In this document: positions 58,260 to 64,000 of the stretch, one piece after another
Position numbering within the stretch: position 1 is the stretch's first letter
Layout of the letters: every line of letters begins with the position of its first letter
DNA from: Neckera pumila
Lineage: Eukaryota > Streptophyta > Bryopsida > Hypnales > Neckeraceae
Assembly: GCA_963969595.1 (NCBI GenBank)
Contig: OZ018408.1
Location: forward strand, 14,939,823-15,003,822
DNA length: 64,000 bases
Reading direction: 5' to 3'
Notes under the pieces: generated by a model
Databases searched by the model: none
Seen by the model: only the letters and a program-made list of their open reading frames with translations
Told to the model about the DNA's origin: nothing
Program-made: the position numbers and the translations under genes

Positions 58260-58529
58260 TAAAGGTGAATATGCCCATGCAAAGTGCAGCTGCCCGGATT
58301 TTCTAACTCCCCCCTCCCAAAAATGTGAACCTAAACACTAATATCTTTCAATCCACACAGTCAAATTGTCCAAAAAAAATACTATATATTTTTTAACCAC
58401 CCTACTACAAGATCCTACGTTTAGATATGACAGAAAAAAAAAAACATAAAAATAAAACAACCTTGCAATAGAAATGGCAGTTTTAGTGCGTTTTTGGTGA
58501 CAACATATTGAAGGAACTGTAGGGGTTAA
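58260..58529 (+). mobile_element. TTAA family B right-end fragment
   Basis: About 270 bases match 36960-37220 (GCTGCCC, then CTACTACAAGATCCTACG-like, then AAATGGCAGTTTTAG) and end CTGTAGGGGTTAA at 58529. This is the only TTAA/GGGG end downstream of the piggyBac-like gene; whether it closes that element is unknown. Confidence 0.5.
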
Positions 58530-59034
58530 TACCAACGAATTAAATTTTAAAGAATACTATGTATGTTTGAAATTACTCCATATTTGATTGCTTGAAATTA
58601 AGGTGGGCACCCCAAATACACCATTGACCCTAAACCGCCATCTTCACTCTGTGTACATCTCCAAAGTCAATTTATGTACCTATGTGGAAGAACTTGCTTT
58701 AGAACCAAACTTTGTTCCTTTGTAACTTTTGCATCCATTATCCAAATGTTGTGGTCTTTGGCGTGTTGGAACCTCCTTTCCCTTGCCAACAAGAAAATAT
58801 GAAAACTTGACCAATGTAATAATAGAAACTAGGCACAAGAGCAAAAAGTGGCAGTTTTGGGCAGTTTTTTATTTTCTTGGCACCATGGTGCCAGACTCCA
58901 ATGTTGTGGCACAATGCCAATGGATTAAATTTGGAAGGACCATCCTCCATTTATTGCATGTTGTACTGCTACAGTTCAAGAAAAAATCCTTGGTTTTGGA
59001 GTACCCATTTTATGGCAAGGCCACAATATGGTGG
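58530..59034. other. Intergenic DNA, no gene recognised
   Basis: Short open frames on both strands around 58730-59030 overlap each other and carry no family features. The stretch ends at the TAA flank of MITE D. Confidence 0.4.
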
Positions 59035-59037
59035 TAA

Positions 59038-59410
59038 GGGCCTTTTCGCATGCAGGAAGTCAACCGGAGGTGGACCTCCAGGTGCCAAATTGGAGGCAAT
59101 GCTCCAGGTCAAGTGGATGTGCACCAGAGCTCTAAACAAAAAATCCACTTTTTTATTAATGTTTGGAATTATGTGGCATGTGGCAACCAATGAATGAGGT
59201 GAGACAACAAGACAAGTGGAGAATACTTTTAGAATAATAGTAAGTCGGGTTGATGGAGGAAGAGAACGGCCTTGCAAGTCCTATAATCAAGGTGTGTTGA
59301 GAAAAGTCAAGACCGGAGCTCCACATCAGAGATCGGATCCCCAATTTTGCCATGCGGACCTCCCCGGGCCCAGTTGGAGGTCCGGTCCAGTCCAGCATGC
59401 GAACAGGCCC
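59038..59410. mobile_element. PIF/Harbinger-type MITE D
   Basis: The ends GGGCCTTTTCGCATGC and GCATGCGAACAGGCCC are inverted with one mismatch, flanked by TAA at 59035-59037 and 59411-59413. GGGCCTGTT is close to the classical PIF end. No coding capacity. Confidence 0.78.
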
Positions 59411-59413
59411 TAA

Positions 59414-59809
59414 GAGCCTGTTGCCATTGCCTGATTGGATGGCCAGGTCTTGGCCATCCAGAAGCTTGCCATTGCCCCTAGATGGTCAGCTTGGACTTCC
59501 AGCTGGCCCTCCAGGCTCCAGTCCGTGAAAAGGTGATTCACAGAGCTGGAGGTCCTGGAAGGTGAACCAGACCCTCCCACATATGGATAAATCCAAAATT
59601 GCCCATGAGAAGTGGGCATGGTTTCAGGTTTGAGTAGCTTCCTGCTCACTTACCTCCACCCACTTGTACCAATCCATGAACTTCCACTACAGGTTGCCGC
59701 TACAAGTTGGCTACAGAGCGTCCAGTTCCTGGAGGCCAGCTCTTCTCCGACTTTGGGTGCGGGCCCCGTCCAGGAATCGGAGGTCCAGCCCGGCAATGGC
59801 AACAGGCTC
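59414..59809. mobile_element. PIF/Harbinger-type MITE C2
   Basis: The ends GAGCCTGTTGCCATTGCC and GGCAATGGCAACAGGCTC are perfect complements, flanked by TAA at 59411-59413 and 59810-59812. The left TAA is also the right TAA of MITE D, so one inserted into the other's target duplication. Same family as 6898-7891. Confidence 0.82.
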
Positions 59810-59812
59810 TAA

Positions 59813-62125
59813 AAGTTGGTGGCTCCCTTCTCCATGCAATGGTGCCTGTGCACAGTGGGTGATTGGTCCCAGCACCATTGCACCACCGACGATGTGAACC
59901 CTTCCTGAGTGGACAACGATACTACTGTGAGTTAAAACACTGTAGAGTCTGATTCCCAGCATACCCGCCATTGACTGAGAATTGCAGCCGAGACTCCCCC
60001 TTAGTTCTACCGATATCATTATGGAATACACTCTAGAAGGAACATAAAAGTACTATATTTTGGTATTGTTGATCGCACCCACCCACCCATACAGGTGAGA
60101 ATCGGGTCGGGGACCTGGTTTGGTCATTTGGATGAGGACGGACGCGTGAATCGAGGAGCTGGTTGAGTGTGGATTGGACTCTCCGCATGCTTCCACGCGG
60201 AACTCCTTCACGCAATCCAAAATGAAGAAGGGGCACAGGAAAGCCAGCCGTGGATCTTATTACCATTTAGCCACTCAACGGCCCAAAGTTGTTCGGTGCT
60301 ACAGTGTTTGATTCGGCCAGGACCGCCTGTCAAATTGTGGGGCAGAATGCCCGACCATCCGGAAATAAAAATTATGGGCCCGACCGGTATCCGAGGGCCA
60401 CATTATTCGTTGAATCGGTCCCTACTTCCGACCGTGAATCCACTCAGTATTCAATCTGTGCGACAAAAAACAAAAAACAACAAAATGGTGATGAGGTGAT
60501 CTATCGGGGATTCGGGGTCAGAGCCGGCATCCTCTCATGAAAGCTCCTGATGAACTTTCAATTTTTATTGCTGACCTTGGTTGGTAGCTGATTCCGTATT
60601 TCCGACATTCATTCGTCGAATTCCTTATTTTTGGGTGCAGAATATGGTACCGCATTTAAAAAAAGAAGTAACCCTGAATGCTCGGAGATCCGAGGACACC
60701 CAAGTGGACTCATAGCGCGTTTTTTTTTGTTTTTTTACACAAATAAAGGGAACTCATAGCGCGTTTAGCCCGGTACCTTATCGTCTGACTGTGTATCGGA
60801 GCTAGGGAACCCAAAGTCCGTGGAGTGGAAATCTCTGTCAGCGGAAATCTTGGACGTATAAGTGGACAACTCCTTAGTCACGGTGAGAACATCAGCCCCT
60901 TCAGTTCAATCACCTTGCTCTTCCTTCAGGATCAAGCTTTGAATTAGTGCGTGTTGCATAGTCAATATGAGTTCGGCGCTGGTTCATTCGATGTTTTTGG
61001 TTACATACATGTCGGTTTTACTCAGCTCACGAAGTAAGTCATCTTGCTGCTCTCTTGTAAAGTTTTCAGACCAAATGCTGCAACTGGATAGCATGATTTC
61101 AAACCAATTAACTTTTCCGTTGCACGAAATCACTTGCTCAGGATAGTCATGCACAAGTAAGTGAGGCGTTATCAAACCCTTGTGTGATGACAGGGGAATA
61201 GATATGATTTTGACCCCCTGTGGAATAACACCTGGGGGGATACATAAAGAGTCTGATCCCCTGGGACAACAGGGGATCTTAGGCGCGCGTTATGCACAAT
61301 TGCCTGGTGGCCTGGTAGTCAAGGAATCAAAGCAAACGATCACTGATCGACAGGAGTTCTGGACTGCAGACTGGAGGAACCCAGATCGAATTAACTAAAT
61401 TAATGGGTCAGGATCTGAGGGTTACTAGATAATTATCGGTAGACTTAGATACTAGAGTGCAGGACAGGGTAGAGGGTACAACGGAGTACTAGTTGCTGAA
61501 TATTGATACTCTACTCCTAATGGCGTGTGGTTACGATGTTCAAATCCGATAGCGGCGGTGTTCCTTTAGGTACTGATAACGGGCCCCCCAAAGACGGAAC
61601 CCGCTCTAATCCTAAAGATCCTAACAAATCTAACAATCCTCAGAAACTTATACCTTCAAGGGGAGCTAACATGAGTCATATGACCGTTTATGCGAATAGA
61701 AGTGGGTTCCATCCAGTTCATTAGCGTATCGTCTTCCTCATCTGCTGCCTGGTGAACAACGAGTATTTAAATTCTAGGCTGGGTCGGAGAAAGCAACCAG
61801 TTCTCGAAATCAGCTGGTATTTGGAAGGCACTGTCATAGATATGTTTTTGATCGAACGTTTTTTGGTAGTGACTTGTAAATTGCTCATATATTGTATTAG
61901 TAGGTGAAGGAATGCAGATCTCTAGACTGCATCCTCTTATCTATACGTACGTATCCTAGCGATTACAGATCTGGGCAATTATGTATATAGTGTTTTGTGA
62001 ATAGACTTTGGATCTGGAATTGTATGAAATATCCACTGGTTTAGGAACTTCAAGGTTTATGGTAACAACAAGCGAGAGGACGGAGTGTCTTGGGGGCTCA
62101 ACATATTGCGTTATTTCAAACGGCC
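59813..62125. other. Upstream of DUF247 gene 2, no gene recognised
   Basis: No domain-bearing frame was found. A 15-base direct repeat (ACTCATAGCGCGTTT) at 60708-60722 and 60752-60766 brackets a T-rich 29-base insert. The last few hundred bases should hold the DUF247 promoter; similarity to gene 1 upstream of about 62114 is weak. Confidence 0.45.
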
Positions 62126-63598
62126 ATGGCGAACAACATTTTAGAAATGGTGCAGCTGCTCAAAGACGGAAACCAACTTGAAGAAACTCTAGTGGGGCAT
62201 ATACCAGCAGACTGCACTGTCTTCGAGGTGCCCGCTCACTTGCGAGAGCTGTCCCCAGCACATTATCAAAGCAAGGTGCTGGAGCTGGGCCTCCATCGTC
62301 GCACGCTCCAGAAATCTCAGACCGAAGACTTCAAGTTCGAACTAATCCGAATCGTGCACTCAAAGCTGACCACGACTAATAGTTCCTGGGATCGTTTTGC
62401 GAGTGACGTAGTTGGCGATGTGAACAAAGCAAGACGAGCCTATTCGAGGAGCTCTGACAGATTCACTGACGAGGAAGTGCAGAGCCTCTTAGCCTCGGAT
62501 GCTCTTTTCCTTGTGGTTCTCTTCAAGTATGTCAATGGTCGAGGATTCTTTTGGAAAGAGTTTGAAGCCATGGCTGAACACTTGAGAGAAATCCTCGCAA
62601 TGATGGAAAAATCTGATTTCTTTCTCATTGAAAATCAAGTTCCCATGTATATGCTTCAATCTGCCATCAGAGGACTCTGTGAGATTAATGAAGAAACACA
62701 AGCGAGAATTGCACAAAGTGACCCCACTTTCAAAATAGAGGACATGGTCGAAGATGAGCTGGAGAAGGTGCTAAACGAAGCCGTTCTTCACCTGAGTCCG
62801 TTCACATTCCCAGATATCGCCAAAAATCGCATCCCTCCGGCTTTGGAGAACAGCAGGGGCAGATTGTACAAACACCTACTGAAGGCGTATCCTGTTATGC
62901 CCCTGGAGAGATCTCTGATAACATGCCGACATCTTCTTGATTGTCTGCACACAGTTATTTGTGGTCACTTACTGCCATTCAAGGTGGAATTAGGTGTGGG
63001 ATCAAATCTCGCTCTGGAGAACATACCGTCTGCCACTCGATTGAATGCAGTTGGAATTCGTGTCCGAGGCACTGTCCCGACTGTGAGCGACATCAATCTG
63101 AGTGGCAGGGGATACACGAGATGTGCAAAGTTGCAAATGCCCAAGGTGGAATTGTATGATTACAGTGAGTTGGCGTTCCACAACCTGGCCCTTCATGAGC
63201 AGAAGATTTCCGGAGGCTTGTGTGGTGACTTCAGATGCTACCTCCAGTGCATGGCCTCCCTTTGCGTCAACATGTCGGATGTGCAACTTTTGAGTGAGCA
63301 AGGAGTGATCAATAACCACATGGGTCACGACTGCATTTCGGGTATGTGGGATCGAACTTTGCGAGGAGTGTCGACACCGAATCCTTCAAGCAAGTGGGTG
63401 GAATGTTATCGTCGCATTCATCAACATCGTAAAGCTTCTCTGAAACGATGGCGTCAGGAGTGCTGGACCTTGTTTTTTTCGAGGCCATGGCCTTTGGTGG
63501 GCATGATCGGGGCTTTCATCGTGCTGTTTCTTTTGGCTGCCCTGACATGGTTAACGGCATTTCCACCCAAGGGCAGTAACAATGGAAGCAATGGTTGA
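62126..63598 (+). CDS. DUF247 protein 2 with C-terminal membrane segment
   Basis: From the ATG at 62126 (MANNILEMVQLL) the product is 490 residues; the frame is open for 20 codons upstream but contains no ATG. All DUF247 blocks of gene 1 are present: FEVPAHLRELSPAHYQSKVL, DFFLIENQVPMYML, VELYDYSELAFHNLALHEQ, LLSEQGVINNHMGHD. From residue 1 to about 450 only about five substitutions and one extra Met distinguish it from gene 1. The last 40 residues, including the membrane segment (MIGAFIVLFLLAALTWLTAF), differ much more. It lies 44 kb away in the opposite orientation. The 33 N-terminal residues of gene 1 have no counterpart, so either gene 1 is extended or gene 2 begins downstream of a lost start. 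Expressed and intact by inspection; molecular function unknown. Confidence 0.92.
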   Translation: MANNILEMVQLLKDGNQLEETLVGHIPADCTVFEVPAHLRELSPAHYQSKVLELGLHRRTLQKSQTEDFKFELIRIVHSKLTTTNSSWDRFASDVVGDVNKARRAYSRSSDRFTDEEVQSLLASDALFLVVLFKYVNGRGFFWKEFEAMAEHLREILAMMEKSDFFLIENQVPMYMLQSAIRGLCEINEETQARIAQSDPTFKIEDMVEDELEKVLNEAVLHLSPFTFPDIAKNRIPPALENSRGRLYKHLLKAYPVMPLERSLITCRHLLDCLHTVICGHLLPFKVELGVGSNLALENIPSATRLNAVGIRVRGTVPTVSDINLSGRGYTRCAKLQMPKVELYDYSELAFHNLALHEQKISGGLCGDFRCYLQCMASLCVNMSDVQLLSEQGVINNHMGHDCISGMWDRTLRGVSTPNPSSKWVECYRRIHQHRKASLKRWRQECWTLFFSRPWPLVGMIGAFIVLFLLAALTWLTAFPPKGSNNGSNG

Positions 63599-64000
63599 TT
63601 TTCATGGAGGGCTATGTCACATCGTGCCCTTCAAAGTTCAGAGAACAAACTGAGTCATTCCTCTCTAGTCCTACGTACAAATTGGGGCTGGGAGAGAAAT
63701 GAAACCTGGTGACTGTAAATTATGGGTTGAGGTTTGCCGAGTATACAGTCGAAACTGCTAATGTTGGAATCGTGTTAATCGTGTAGTATTTTTTTCAACC
63801 TACGGCCTGTAAAGATGGCAAGAGTACCATAGGACTAAGTATTAGCCATAAGTTCAAAGGATTTAACAACTGTCTTGTGCACAATTAAGCCTAGTAAGTC
63901 GATACATATTTTGTGATACGTACAAGGACACCTAGGTAGTAGCTAGTGAAGGTTGAGTTTAGATTTCTCAGGAAGTGATTCGGGCAATCAAGTGAATATT
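63599..64000. other. 3' flank of DUF247 gene 2
   Basis: Likely 3' untranslated and intergenic sequence. No further gene is visible before the window ends. Confidence 0.5.

Noticed and set aside
62090..62125. Start of DUF247 gene 2 at 62090
   Set aside because: The codon is TTG, not used for plant nuclear genes; the first ATG in frame is at 62126.
1..64000. CRISPR arrays, rRNA or tRNA genes, bacterial operon signals
   Set aside because: None seen. Spaced short repeats are absent, no cloverleaf-compatible block with A and B boxes was recognised, and the genes are eukaryotic with introns.

Overview
This window is nuclear DNA of a land plant. The evidence is a cytosolic ribosomal protein L3 gene with telo-box promoter motifs, an IWR1/RDM4-type gene with four spliced exons, two plant-specific DUF247 genes, pieces of NRPB7 and of a BIG-type ARF-GEF gene with plant introns, and many plant DNA transposons. 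The sequence is AT-rich between genes. A piggyBac-type transposase occurs and no LTR-retrotransposon coding region was seen, which makes a non-flowering lineage (moss, liverwort, lycophyte or fern) plausible, but the species cannot be fixed from the sequence.

Layout. 0-1.2 kb: 3' end of an IWR1/RDM4-like gene (+). 2.4-8.7 kb: nested miniature transposons. 9.6-10.8 kb: intact, intronless RPL3 gene (-). 11-14.3 kb: a foldback MITE and further MITE copies. 14.4 kb: DUF247 relic; 16.4-18.0 kb: intact DUF247 gene (-). 20.4-21.5 kb: unrecognised decayed coding region (-). 26.5-28.8 kb: TTAA elements. 29.7-34.2 kb: a mosaic of gene pieces all on the minus strand (methyltransferase, BIG-type ARF-GEF 5' exons, NRPB7 exon 1 with telo-boxes), split by a CACTA element. 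36.3-37.9 kb: TTAA element. 38.8-43.4 kb: a two-gene PIF/Harbinger element, Myb-like ORF1 (+) and DDE transposase (-), both broken by stops. 43.8-45.5 kb: more TTAA elements. 47.4-48.9 kb: unrecognised exons split by a CACTA element. 49-52.1 kb: large degenerate direct repeats. 52.7-57.1 kb: a piggyBac-like transposase pseudogene split by a 2.66 kb CACTA element. 59.0-59.8 kb: two abutting Harbinger MITEs. 62.1-63.6 kb: second intact DUF247 gene (+), almost identical to the first through most of its length.

Four DNA-transposon systems can be told apart by target-site duplications (TSDs) and ends: TTAA sites with CCCCTAAA ends (piggyBac-like), TAA/TTA sites with GAGC or GGGCC ends (PIF/Harbinger), 3-bp duplications with CACTA ends (three complete copies), and a small family with CATTAG ends. 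For the first two, a decayed transposase gene of the matching superfamily lies in the same window. The strongest leads are the TTAA/CCCCTAAA families and their possible piggyBac source, the captured-gene mosaic at 29.7-34.2 kb, and the DUF247 pair, whose near identity stops abruptly near both gene ends.
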